A DNA stretch of 64,000 nucleotides from NCBI RefSeq assembly GCF_020360975.1, contig NW_025408668.1, positions 1,302,001 to 1,366,000 of the forward strand, read 5' to 3'. This DNA comes from Hirsutella rhossiliensis (Eukaryota; Ascomycota; Sordariomycetes; Hypocreales; Ophiocordycipitaceae). How positions within the stretch are numbered: the stretch's first letter is position 1; each line of letters starts with the position of its first letter. The translations under genes and the position numbers were made by a program. This document shows, one piece after another, positions 34,341-45,816 of the stretch. Under the pieces are notes generated by a model. The model had not been told where the DNA came from. It did not search any database and saw only the letters and a program-made list of their open reading frames with translations.

Positions 34341-37300
34341 ATGGCCATGGTGCCCGATGACCCCTTGAGCCCGCGGGACCTTCCTGTCTACTCAGAAGCA
34401 ATGTGCGACGACGAACCCTACTATCAAGGCTCGGAAGATGAGGACTACCCCGATCCGCAAACGAGAAGGCTGCGGTATGAGAAGGCTGGCCAGCGTTTTT
34501 TGGACGGCAAGGTCCCATTCTTGCTCTCGGCGTCGCTGCGCGGCCCCTTTAACGAGGACTCTGGCTGGACCAACCCTTGGAGAAGTAAGCAGCGGTGCGA
34601 GTACGGACGAGCCTCTCAATTCGTCTGCGAATCGGTACACGGGCAGACGACAAAAGCACCCTGGAAACAAGAATCAACCGCCGATGACCGCGATTGCCAC
34701 CTGCCAAGTCCGGAGAGCCTTAAGCAGGCCCCAGCCTCAGGGTCGCATCCATATCTCAAGCGGGATGAGCTGGCCATGGTTCAGAATTGGCGAGAGAACA
34801 TCCATGAGCCGTCTCTCTCACAAGATTCTTTCTGGGCGTCGTCCACTTCAGAGACCGGCGTGACCACAACGAAGCGAAGAGCCACAGAATCCGCGTGGCT
34901 CAAGCGAGTGGCAGACAAGAGGAGAAGGACTGATGCCGACGACCCAAGATTCTCCAATTCACCGTTCGTTTCGAGCCAGCCCGACTCGTACTCCTCCCCC
35001 GTCGCCAGGATCCACGCCGCCGTAGCTTCCACGGCTCTAGCGGCGTCGAAAAGCCAGGGCGACGATATCGGCTCTGCACGAAAGTCGCTGTCGGGACACC
35101 GGCCACAGATTAAACACGAAAGCAATGACGCCGACGACGACGAACTCATGACGAACACGCCAGATGCCGCCTTTCCCAGCGTCTCCCGGCTGTCCGCGTC
35201 AAGCAAGAAGCGCTCACCTCCCAGGCAACATGTTTGGAGGTCTGCCATATTGCATGTCGGCGGCGTGGCAGACGAGTTGAGCCAGAATGAAGCAGCCGCG
35301 GCAACACTCTCCTCTCCTGTTTCCCAGCGACATGGGACCTCGCCAAATTGCGCTTCAAACGTCGCGACCAAGGAAGTGCCGAATGCTTTCGCAACAGCCA
35401 AAACATCCCCATCCAGACGAAGCTGGCGGAACATTAAAGTTGAAGCTGAAGAAGAATGTTCTGCCATGAACGGAAACGGGCAGCGCGATGACGAGCCCAC
35501 AATGGTCCTCGACGAGGACTGGGCTCCTTTCGGGACGCAGCAGGATCAAAGCTTTTGCTTTAAGATGCGATATGCGTTGGAGAGAGATGCCGAGGTCCTC
35601 GATCAAGCGCTGCCGGATGAACCCAATCAGCCTGCGTCGCCCCCTAACTTGTCTTCACAGGAACCATTGAGCGACATGCAAGCCGCCGAGGACAGGTCGT
35701 CGCATATTGTGGACAAAAATGGTCCAACGGAGGACGAAAGCGACGGTCGCGACGATGACGAAACCGAGTCCATTCCGTCATCAGACGACATCGACGAGTT
35801 CCACGTGCGATTTATGGAGCGGTATTTAGATGGTTGGGATCAGGAATTGGCCTGTGGTGCCACCTCTCAAGTCGAGCAGGAAGTGGTGTATGATGATGCA
35901 CAGGAAGACGTGGCCGAGATCGCCCAGCAGGCTATCCATGCTATGTCGCCCGTGCAGTCTGGCTTGGAATGTTCTTCGCTGGCCATTGAGTCCAAAGAAG
36001 AAGCAAAAACTGTGGCCCAGCCTCTGCCATCGGCCATTTCCCTAACGTCACACTCTGTTTGTCGAGAACCAGCTCCCGAACCTGAAAGTGTCGAACTCGA
36101 TCGTCCAACAGCACAGCACGAGACATCCTCGGCGATTGAGATGGAGCATGAGACGCTGGTTCCTCAGCCCTGCCGCAAAGTGCTGTTGCTGACCCATCAT
36201 CGGAGGCGGAACCCTCTTCACGCCATCCGATGGCCCCTCAGGAGGCAGAGCTCGTTCCGTCTGTCGAAGCCCAACGCAGCCTGCAGGATGCTGCTGTACA
36301 TGCCGAGCAAGGCGACTCTTCGATGAGAGAGAGGCCGAGTCTCTCTGCAGAAGGTACCCGAAGCGACTTCTCCATCAAGAGCATACTGAATAAACTTGCT
36401 CCGCTGAGCCCATGGTCCAGACATCCGCAGCCGGCTCCAAGCCTTGGACCGTCACCCATCTCTCGACCCAGGATGGACAGCACACCATGCAACACCAGGC
36501 CTGAAGGAGCAGATCTTTACGCATCTGATACGTCACAGCGTGGTGCCAGCGAGCACAGTGGCCTTGGGCTATATTCTTCTGCGCCGGAAGAGATGCAAGT
36601 AGCTGCTCTACCCGGCATGATGGCCGAGTCTGCAGCTGTAGACGCTGTGTCGGAGCAGGACCGCAACGCAGTTGAACAAGGAGCTGATGAAGGCATGGAC
36701 GCCAATCAAACGAACATGGATGAGAGATTAAATGAAACCTGGATTGCGGCCTCACAACAAAGCCCTTGGGCACGTGCAGAGCCTACACAGCGAGAGGCCC
36801 TACTACCCGTAGACAGAACGCCAAGCCATGGGGGACAAGAGTCGCCATCGCAGCCTGGCACCGCGCCCCACGTCAGGCTACCGCCTGAAGCGCAGAGTCC
36901 ATGGTCGTGTGACGCTGAACTTGACGCAATTGCAGCAGCCGAGTCGGGTGCAGCCGTGGACATTGATGGCTGCGGCAGCCACGGCGGGAATGTCTCGAAT
37001 TCGCAGCCTCAACCTCAGCCGCGGCCGTCCACGCCGGAGCCGCAGTTTGCCGTCAAGACTTTTGCCTCGTTTCTGTCTCCTTCGCCTGGACGGAGCCGCG
37101 GGCAGAGAGGGCGTCCAACGGTCCGCGACGACGAGGGCGGCGGCCCTCCCTCGGCCATGAAAAACCCGTGGAGCTGCTCGCGCCCCGTCCGCCGGGTTTC
37201 CTGGGCGTTGATGCCGCAGGACCAGGGAGTCCTTGGGGACGAGCAGAACACGCAACCCCCCGAGCCGACGCCAAAATCCTTGCCTCTGCGGCATAGGCTC

Positions 37301-37756
37301 CGCCAAGTCTCCCCCCCGCCGGCCACCCCGATCGAGGACCTGCCCGTTTCGGAACAGTCGCGGTTCAGCAAGCACTTTGCAGCCGTGGCCAGCCGCACCG
37401 ACGGCCAGCGGCATAAGCTCATCCCGACGGCTTCGCAGCAGGCCCTGCAGAGCCCTGGCATGCAGGGCATGGCGAGGACCTTTTTGGCAGCGGACGAGGT
37501 GGGGCCCGGCGCCGAGACGGCGCCGGCGGCGGATGACGTCGGGGGTTCTAATGACGAGGCCTTCGACGGAGATGGGGACGAGGCAGACGGAGGGTCCGAC
37601 GAGTCGGAGGAGCCGATGGAGCTGGTCGAGGACATGCTCCGCGAAATCGCCGACTTTGTCAAGTCGTGGGACGTCGACGCCGAGCTCGACGAGGCGCGCA
37701 GGGCGACCAGGCCCGAGGCCGGCCGGGTCAACCTGGCGAGCCAAAGCCCGTGGTAG
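34341..37756 (+). CDS. Conserved disordered protein with SPW/NPW motifs (frame change near 36.2 kb)
   Basis: I do not recognise a named domain. The start is ATG 34341 (MAMVPDDPLSPRD); the frame is open upstream but has no ATG. The N-terminal block (YYQGSEDEDYPDPQTRRLRY, then AGQRFLDGKVPFLLSASLRG) looks structured. The rest is charged, Ser-rich and probably disordered. A short motif, SPW or NPW, recurs about six times, including TNPWRS, LSPWSR, QSPWAR, QSPWSC, KNPWSC and the last three residues. The reading frame changes between 36170 and 36240. A GTGCTG to CCCTCAG segment of 62 nt would restore it as an intron, but a branch site is not evident, so an indel is equally possible. The C terminus is acidic with a helical segment (LVEDMLREIADFVKSW). 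About 1.1 kaa in total. Confidence 0.62.
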
Positions 37757-38456
37757 GGCCCGAGGTCCTGGTTGTCTCGGGAGAGAGCCCGGCTGAGTCG
37801 GTCAAGTCGCGAGACAAGACCCAATCATGGGGGCAGAGCCATCTCTCACTTGCCATGAAAACCGAGTCTTGACGCGGAACAAGCGGTTTCCGCGGGGGAG
37901 TTGGAGCAGGGTCGCTACCCGTCTGTGTCTTTTCGTTTAGGGGGCCAGGAACACCCCCTTTGTTCAACCAAATCATGGCGCGCATATTTGTTGTTTTCTG
38001 GCGAACGGCTACAAGCCCGAAGCATGCTTAGGCAGCTGCCGCCTTCCACCTGGCGCAAGTATAGTATAGAGAGAGTTACACGGGTCGTGGAATTGAACAT
38101 TTACGTGTGAGTGTGTGCGCGCGCCATCTTGGACGCAAGGTCCCCGACAACATCAACTCCAGACGTTACCGCTCCGAACACGACCGCAGGCGCACTCAAG
38201 CGTCGCCAAGTAAGTTACACGGTCCTGAATTGTAAACACACATCGTACCTCGAAACGTGTCCATCGTCGGCACACACAGAGAGTGTGGGTATAGCATCCG
38301 AATGAAAAGAAAGTTTGTTCATGCGGCCTCATATCAAACAATCCAGCCGCTGCCGATTCCACGGCCCATCATTATGTTGCAAGGAAAAGCCCATCCACCA
38401 CCACGCAGGATGCAACGCAAGCGAGCCTCGCCGCTCCACCCGAGGAGCGTCACGGT
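37757..38456. other. Intergenic region left of hAT element 1
   Basis: 700 bp of 3' flank with no convincing gene. It ends at the target-site duplication of the hAT element. Confidence 0.5.
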
Positions 38457-38464
38457 GCTTCCTC
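38457..38464. repeat. 8-bp target-site duplication, left copy
   Basis: GCTTCCTC directly precedes the element and is repeated exactly at 41107-41114. Confidence 0.93.
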
Positions 38465-41106
38465 CAGGGTGGTTTTCCATACCCAAGTATGGAAATACCC
38501 TTTCCATACTATGGCATGGACAGGGTATGGATATGGATCCATAGTATTTCAATACTCAGTCGATAATTGGCCAAATTGCGCCACTGACCGGGACCCCTAC
38601 AGCGCCATCGTCCAGGGTCTGAGGGCCTTGAACACCGCTAATTCCCACACAAACACAAATCGCTTTCCCACCATTTTGCACCAACGCGTCGGACGAGTCA
38701 GTTGTCGAACTATGGATACTGCAAGTACGTTATCCTTCTTCGATGCTGAATCTATTTTGTCGGACTCTACGACATCAAGATCTCGCAATACAAGAGGCAA
38801 AGCGGCTATCGCAACGTGGAAGCATGCTCGCGTTGCAGCAGAGGGGGAGGAAGAGTTTAAGGGCCGAAATCGCCTTCTCTATTGCAGTCATTGTCCCCAG
38901 ACAAACCCGTACAGAACTTCAGTTACCACTAACTTTCGAAAACATCTGGAGGAAAGCACGATATTCGAGTCGTGGAAGATTTGACTCCTCTTCAATCGTC
39001 CATCTTTGAGGGTTTGAGCAACTCTACCAGCAAGCACGGGACTTGGGCCGCACAACGGAGATTGAGTCGGAGGTCTTCAAACGCTACCTGGACCAAGACA
39101 AGATAAACAAAGCCTTAGCTTTGCTGATCGTCGCACGAAACCTTCCTTATCGAATTGTCGAATCCCGCGAATTTCACCTCTTCATTTCGACCTTGAACCC
39201 GGTCGCGAAGGACTATCTCCTTCCGCCCACTCGACTATTCCACGAATTATCGACAATCATTTCCAGTCGGCCAAGGATATCGTGCGAATGAAGCTCCAGT
39301 CAGCAAAATCCAAGGTTCACCTCTCGCTTGACATTTGGACGTCCCCAATCGGCTCCTTCTTCTCGGAGTTTGCTCCACTTTGTTGACCACGCACAAGAAG
39401 CACGACGGAAAGCTCTCCTTGCACTTCGGCCTGTGGCGAACCATTCCGGGAGGAGCAATTCGTTACACTTCTTCCCATCTTGCGGGACTTTGGTATTCTG
39501 CGACGCCTTGGAAGCATCGTTGGGGATAATTCGAGCACGAATGACACCTCTGCCGGGCAGTGAGCACGTATCTCAAGGAAGAGGGCGTCAAATGGGATCC
39601 TGAAGTTCACCGCCTCCGATGCCTAGGCCACGTTATCAACTTGGCAGTTCAAGCTTTCCTGTTCCAGAATTCTATTGACTTGAAAGAGGGCGAAATATGC
39701 GAAGACGCAGATGACCTGGCAAAGTTCAAAGGCAGCGCACCGAATTTCGCCGCCTTGGACCACTTGGTAAGCTCCACAACCTGGTTGTCAACATCCGGAG
39801 TTCATCAGGACGCAGTGGAGAGTTTATGGAACTCGCTGAGAGGGCATTCCACTTGACAATCGTACGAGGTGGAATAGCTGGTATCAAATGCTGCATGTTG
39901 CCACTCAGCAGGAAACTGCCAGCGCTCTGGACACCTACACCAAGAATCATTTCGAAGATCTTTCTGCAGATTTTCTATTGCCGGAAGATTGGGCCCGGCT
40001 CCGAATAATTGAGAAGATCCTTCAACCGTTCGCCCGAGCGACATTAGCAACACAAGGGGATCATGCGACCCTGGACAAAGTGCTCTTCACGATGGACGTC
40101 TTGATCCGATGCTTTGATGAAGCCCTGGTACCATGCCTTCCATTCCTCTGATCTCCTTGTGCAAGCGCTGAGATGGTGCAATAGGTCTCGTACAAATCAG
40201 ACACCGAGCTGTCCTTTAGGATCAAACGAGGGTGGGAAGTCTTTGACAAATATTATAGCAAGACAGAAGCATCGCCCTATTATGCAGCTGCCTTGATCCT
40301 TCATCCCAGCTATCGCACAACATACATCCAGGCAAATTGGAAGAAGAAGTGGCAAAACCTGCGTTCAAACAGGTCAAAGACCTTTGGCTCACATACCGAG
40401 ACACTGTGGATGGCGCCCTCTCGCAACATTTACTAGATGACGATGATGACGAGGACCTTGACGCGTTTGATCGCATTTCAAGGAACCTGCAGAATTGCAC
40501 TCGACCGTCAAGCCAGGACGAGTACGAAGATTACATTTCATGTGATCCGTACGACATTACGCCGACGACGGCCTTGTCATGGTGGCTTCAAGAGCAACAG
40601 AGAAAACGATGGCACAAGCTATCACAAATGGCCATAGACATCCTATCAATGCCGGCGATGAGTGATGAACCTGAGCGGGTGTTCTCAGGGCGCGTCGCAC
40701 AATCTCATGGGAAAGAGCCCAATTGGACGCGAAACAAGTCGAAAAGGGAGAATGCTTAAAGCATTGGCTCAAGAACGATATCTTGCAAGGGGCCGAGGGT
40801 GGTGGCGGGTCCCCAGATTTTGGGTAAAATCCTGGCTCAACTTCTACGCCTGTTTCCTGCAAAAGGAGCAAATTTCTGCTTGGCATCCCCTTAACCGGTC
40901 GTCTGTCATTACGTTCACGTTAACTGTTCCTTGATTTTTCATTGATTCATGTCGTGTTTGGCACGTTTTGCCGAGACCATATAGGTGAGCTGTTGCGGGA
41001 TGCGCACGGACCAAGAATGGAAAGGTGTATTGCAATACTTGCAATAAATGTGGGGCGATACTCCAGTATGGATTGCACACCTTTCCATATATGGAAAACC
41101 ACCCTG
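38465..41106 (+). mobile_element. hAT DNA transposon 1, complete ends (2642 bp)
   Basis: Both termini are present. The left end CAGGGTGGTTTTCCATA (38465-38481) has an exact inverted copy at 41090-41106. The element is flanked by an 8-bp direct repeat, the size typical of hAT elements. Subterminal DNA holds further TCCATA/TATGGA inverted motifs (about 38480-38550 and 41020-41095). The transposase inside is broken into several frames, so the copy is probably non-autonomous. It lies 227 bp past the stop codon of the sugar transporter. Confidence 0.94.
38712..40759 (+). pseudogene. hAT transposase, frameshifted
   Basis: Fragments lie in order along the plus strand but in different frames. The BED-type zinc finger region begins at ATG 38712 and shows CSHC with a later His. 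A middle block includes FKRYLDQDKINKALALLIV (about 39080). The catalytic-core part shows LRCLGHVINLAVQAFLF (about 39620). The C-terminal dimerisation domain includes ALSWWLQEQQRKRWHKLSQM and IDILSMPAMSDEPERVFSG (about 40570-40690). At least four frame changes interrupt it. Some could be introns, but no consistent set restores a full protein. Confidence 0.85.
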
Positions 41107-41114
41107 GCTTCCTC
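41107..41114. repeat. 8-bp target-site duplication, right copy
   Basis: GCTTCCTC directly follows the right terminal repeat and is identical to the left copy. Confidence 0.93.
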
Positions 41115-41332
41115 TCTACCTCGAGGACGGACGGTCGCATTATATACTCTACCCACCCTTCTGTACACGTCCAGGCATTCCCCTGGAAATATGTACCGTT
41201 GCCACGGGCTTCCATTGCGGGACACATCATCTCGCCTGTACAACAAAGCCCTGGCAGTCGAGTACAGCGTCGCCTGAGTCGAGGTATTCTCTTTTGCGAA
41301 GGCTCCGCGGACCTAAATATCCACGTCCATGT

Positions 41333-43888
41333 TCACTGAGTGGAGACTCCTGTGGTGGTGCCGCGGTGAGCCCCTGCGCTGGTGTCGTCGTAAGTCTCTA
41401 CGATCCTCTCGTGATAAGCCCCTGCGCTCGTGTCATGGTAATCTTGTGCGTTGGCGTCGTGGTAAAGATCCGGACAGGGCGCACCGCGTCGAAAGAGGAT
41501 CCATCGCTTGAACCACCAGGGGAGGACTGTGAACATTTGATACGAGGCATGCTTGCGGTCGGAAACGGCAAACACGTAGTCCAGCTCCTCGAGTGTCTTT
41601 TGCTTCGTCTCGGGCACAAACAAGAAGATGAGAAATAGGGCCAGCAGGTTCAGTCCAGCGTAGAAGCCAAAGGCGCCAGGAGCCGACATGGCAATGAGCA
41701 TACGAGGAAAGGTGAGGGAGAGCACCGAGGCCCAAAAGTTGTTGGTCGCCACGGCCCATGACATGCCGATCTCGCGATGAGACAGGGGGAAGACCTCGGC
41801 CGAGTACATGAACGGCACGGGGCCCTCGCCTGTGGGAATGATTAGCATCAAGGACATGCTGGACTTTCCCCTTCAGCTTTAGAAGCCAGGGGAACAAGGT
41901 ACCCACCAGGAGAGTAGAATGCGGCAAAGAGGTAAACAAATGTCGCCACGGCTGCGATCCGGGCGGTACTCTGCTCGACGGTTGGCTCGATGAGGTAACA
42001 AAGACCGGCGGCTATTCAAAGACATCAGCAGGTAAATCAAACGTCTCAGCAATGGCTCAACAAACCCAGTAGAGTCCAAAACATATTTGGAAAGGTAAAG
42101 AGCAGAAGAGCTCGGCGGCCAAAGGTATCAATCGTCCAGACAGCAGGCCAGGCAAAGACGAAGTTGATCAAGCCGAAACCAAAGCTGGCCCACAGAGCGG
42201 TATAATCGGAGATGCCGCTTTGCTTGAAGATGGTGCTGCTGTAGAAAGAGATGATGTTGACTGGACAGCAAAATTCCCGTCAGCTATGCTCATCGCATGA
42301 CCCAGGAGCCAAGCAACTTGGCTTGCTTATGGATCTTGGTGAATGAGGCAAAGGGTTTCCCTCGGGACAAGGGGCGGCTTTGCTTACTTCCGCAAAGCTG
42401 CTGCGAGATCATGACGATGCCAGATGCCCAGGTGGCTCGCCTGATTCTGGGAATGGTGAAGAGCTCGACGAAGCGGGTGAACATGTTGCTCTTTGTGCTG
42501 ACGCCTGTTTCCTGAACGAGGACCTCTTCCTGCTCGAGCAGGCAGTTGATGTAGTAGAGATCTCTGGCGGCTTGAAGGGGCGTGTTTCTGAGCCGCAGGA
42601 GCGAGGCCCAGGCCTTGGTGTACTTCTTCTTCTTGAGGCACCAGCGAGGGCTCTCGGGGCAGAAGTAGGTGCCAATGACGAGAGGAACGGCCGGGATGAA
42701 TGCCGAGGCAAATTGGAGTCGCCAGGCAATGGCGCCCGTCTTGCCGACTGCCAGATTGGCGCAAGTTCCTAAGAAGATGCCTACAGATACCAGCATCAGT
42801 TTCTGGCACGCCGCAGTCTCGACTTGGCCTTTCCGACGCATTTCTTACCAAAAGCCGTCCAGACCTGCCACGACATGACTAGGCCGCCGCGGATGATGGC
42901 CGGAGAGTTTTCGGCGGAGAAGACGGGAACGGTGACTTCTTTCAGTCCCATGCCGATACCGAGGAGCATTCTGAGGCCAGGATCAGCGCCGAGCCTTGAA
43001 AACCAAAGGGAAAAGGGGGTTGCCGACCGGCAGGCGGCAAGCTGTCCCCAGGTCTGGGAGACGGCCATGCCAAAGGGCGCCAGCAAGGAGAAGATGGCGG
43101 CGACAAAGATGACGCCTCGGCGACCGAGCAAGTCGTTCAAGGGGTCGGATATCCAACCGGCACTGGGGGCCGCGGGTCAGTACGAACAGCACGAGGGGCG
43201 GCTGTCTTGTGACGTACAAGAGGCAAATGGTTATGTAGGGCATGGAGTTGACAAAGCCTATGATCCAGCTGTTTTTGGCGCAGTCGCCGGCGTTGGCAAC
43301 TGGCCCACAGGCAGAGCCGGCGGTGTCCGGGATGCCGAGGGCGAGGGGGAAGCTTAGGTTGGCCCCGTTTGAGCCCGTCTGGAGGCATGTCCTTGATTAG
43401 CGCTCGGAGGCAGCTCGGGAAGAGGCTGATTGGCGGCAAACCTGATCCCATCCTTGGATGGCGGCGGCTATGGAATTAAGGACGATTGTGTAGTAGAGGG
43501 CCCATGGATGCTTCCAGCGGTGAGTGACTTCTTCCCTCAGAGCGCGCCTGTCGTGGTCGTTGAGGTCAGGCAGGTCCTCGAAGGCGGCGGGATCCTGGGC
43601 AACCAGAGCGCCCTTGGTCAAGAGCGGCAGGATGTCCTCGGGCAAGCCCTTTTCCTGCTGGAACCTTGCGACATTTTGGAGAAGCTCCTCGCGGGGGATG
43701 CCCTTGAGGGGGTTGCGAATTTCGCCGGCAGAGTTGTCGATGAGCTCGCTCAGCTTCCGCCCATGGCTCTCGTGATCAACAGCTGCATCGGGGGGCCTCG
43801 AGCTGGGATCGAGTGTGAGCTGGCAGACTGCGGCGAAGAGAGCTGGAGGGGGGACTCACAAGGCGTCGTCGGTTTTCTCGCCGGACAT
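41333..43888 (-). CDS. MFS sugar porter (665 aa, nine exons)
   Basis: This is a 12-helix plasma-membrane sugar/H+ symporter of the fungal sugar-porter family; the substrate is unknown. Minus-strand exons are 43888-43860, 43802-43442, 43378-43218, 43162-43028, 42970-42849, 42780-42388, 42260-42066, 42011-41907 and 41829-41333. All eight introns have GT/AG ends and the exons sum to a whole number of codons. Diagnostic motifs are GRRG after helix 2, PESPRW in the central loop, [14 protein letters not shown], and [11 protein letters not shown] after the last helix. The N terminus has an extension of ~110 residues, and the tail after PETKQ is ~90 residues with an imperfect DTSAGA repeat. The protein is complete; a hAT element sits just downstream. 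Confidence 0.9.
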
Positions 43889-44118
43889 GTTGGCGGCTGC
43901 GAGGCAGAGAGGCGCTGGGTAGGAGAGGCCGAGCTTCAAGGCTGCGGGGGGCAGATGCGCGGCTGGGGAGGAGGAAGAGGAGGAGGCAGCTGAAAGAGGC
44001 AGCAGCAGAAGCGGGCAGGGCTATATACAGCTGTGGCGTGGTTGATTGGGCCACGGCGACACATTGGACGCAAGGATCGACAGGATGGTGGTGAGTAATA
44101 ATAACAATGCAGCCATGG

Positions 44119-44150
44119 CCAGAGAGAGAGAGAGACAGAGACAGAGACGC
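44119..44150. repeat. GA/GACA-type microsatellite
   Basis: An alternating AG run ends in AGAC units, upstream of the sugar porter start. Confidence 0.75.
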
Positions 44151-44640
44151 GGCTGCAGCTGACCATGATCAGCTGCCCGGGCCAACAGCAGCCTGGGACG
44201 CAGCACCAAACGGCGAGTCCCGGAGCGCTGAGGCGCTGGAACGACGCAGTGAGACACAGCGAGATACCTGCCCCGGCGAGGGACGAGTTAGCACGGGCCA
44301 GCACAAAGTGGCCGTGGGGCTGTTAACCGGCCAATGTACCTGGCTTGTACCACGGCGGCGGTTCGGTGCAGGTCAGCAATCCATCGCTTACCGGGGGGGG
44401 CCGCTAGGCAGCAGCTATTGTGCCTCTAATAAGGCAGGGCGGGCGTTGGTGGCGGATCCAAACGGCGGGAGCCGACTGGCTGGGGGCGTTGCACGGCAGT
44501 TTTTGGGAAGGGGAGGGGGGGATCGGTGTCAGATGCGCGTGGTTGCAAGTACTGTAAGTATGTAATATGTATGGGCAGCATATTCGAGTGTGTGTGTGTG
44601 ACTGTGTGTGTGTTGGCCCTGTTGGGGGGGGGGAGGGACA

Positions 44641-44706
<66 letters not shown>
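44641..44706. repeat. (GA)n microsatellite
   Basis: About 30 nearly perfect GA repeats, with a GT-rich stretch ~40 bp upstream. Confidence 0.95.
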
Positions 44707-44707
<1 letters not shown>

Positions 44708-45730
44708 GAGTTTGGAAAAGTGAAGCCATCACCACCCCTCCGTCGGGCTCGTACCGCCGTTGCGAGGGGGGGTTCGCCCCTGTTTTTGTGGCTCTTATTC
44801 GTACATACTTCGTACCTCGACCTTGGCACAGTTTGGGTCCATCGTGTTGTTGTTTTGCCTTAGTAGTCTCGGTTGTCCCCGCCGCGTTTGGCGGCACTCC
44901 TCATCAGGCAAGGCGCCCAGTGCCCGAAGTCCGTACAGTAGCCAAGTAAGCTTAGGTAATAAGGTATAAGTAATGTTCCACTGCCGGTACGTATTGCAGT
45001 ATTACTGTATTGATTGAGAGGCAATCCCTTTGGCAGCGCACAGCACCTTGGGTAGTTGCGCACTGTTAAGCGGATCAAAGTTAAAGAGACTGCGATTCTA
45101 GGAATTCACCACGAAGCGACAAGTATCGACAAGGCTAATTAGTGAGACTTCTTTTCCAGCGAGCTTTACTACCTAGTGAGCCCAAGTGCCGCTTAAAGCA
45201 CAGCATTCTCATTGGTCAACTTCCCGATCGGCAAAGGGATTGCGGCAAGTAATAACTCGATGTACTGTACAGTTTGCGTCGTCATCGAGGTCCCTACCCA
45301 TCCTACTCATCAGCAATCAGCATAGCCCCAGGACGCAGCCCCAAGACGCAGTCCCGTGCTGACACTTGGTGCTCAGACAAGGACTGGAGGTCCGAAACCC
45401 CTCGCCGTCCCGTGTTTGGGACCCTGAGGACAGCCAACTTGAAGATGGGATGCAGTGGACCCGTAGTCCGAGATATCTTGGGCGCATTGACGCCCGGGGT
45501 ACCAATGTGGTGTCAAAATCCTTGTTAAGATTTATTTGGAGAGGACAAGAGCGCCGAGTTGGAGGGTCACGACGAGTCTCAGAGTCGTGAGTGAGAAATT
45601 GACCAGGAGCCTTCGAAACTCACTTTCGTACAACCACATGTGCACAGACATGGACAAGACGGTGGTTCCGGCTTCGAGGCTCTGATCAAGACGTTACCTA
45701 AAGGCTAAAAGTCCCATGTTGCTCCGCATA

Positions 45731-45816
45731 CTGCTGTACTACCGCTGTACTACTGCTGTACTACCGCTGTACTACTGCTGTACTACCGCTGTACTACTGC
45801 TGTACTACCGCTGTAC
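45731..45816. repeat. 11-bp tandem array (YGCTGTACTAC)
   Basis: About eight copies, in which the first base alternates strictly between T and C from copy to copy. The higher-order unit is therefore 22 bp. Confidence 0.9.
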
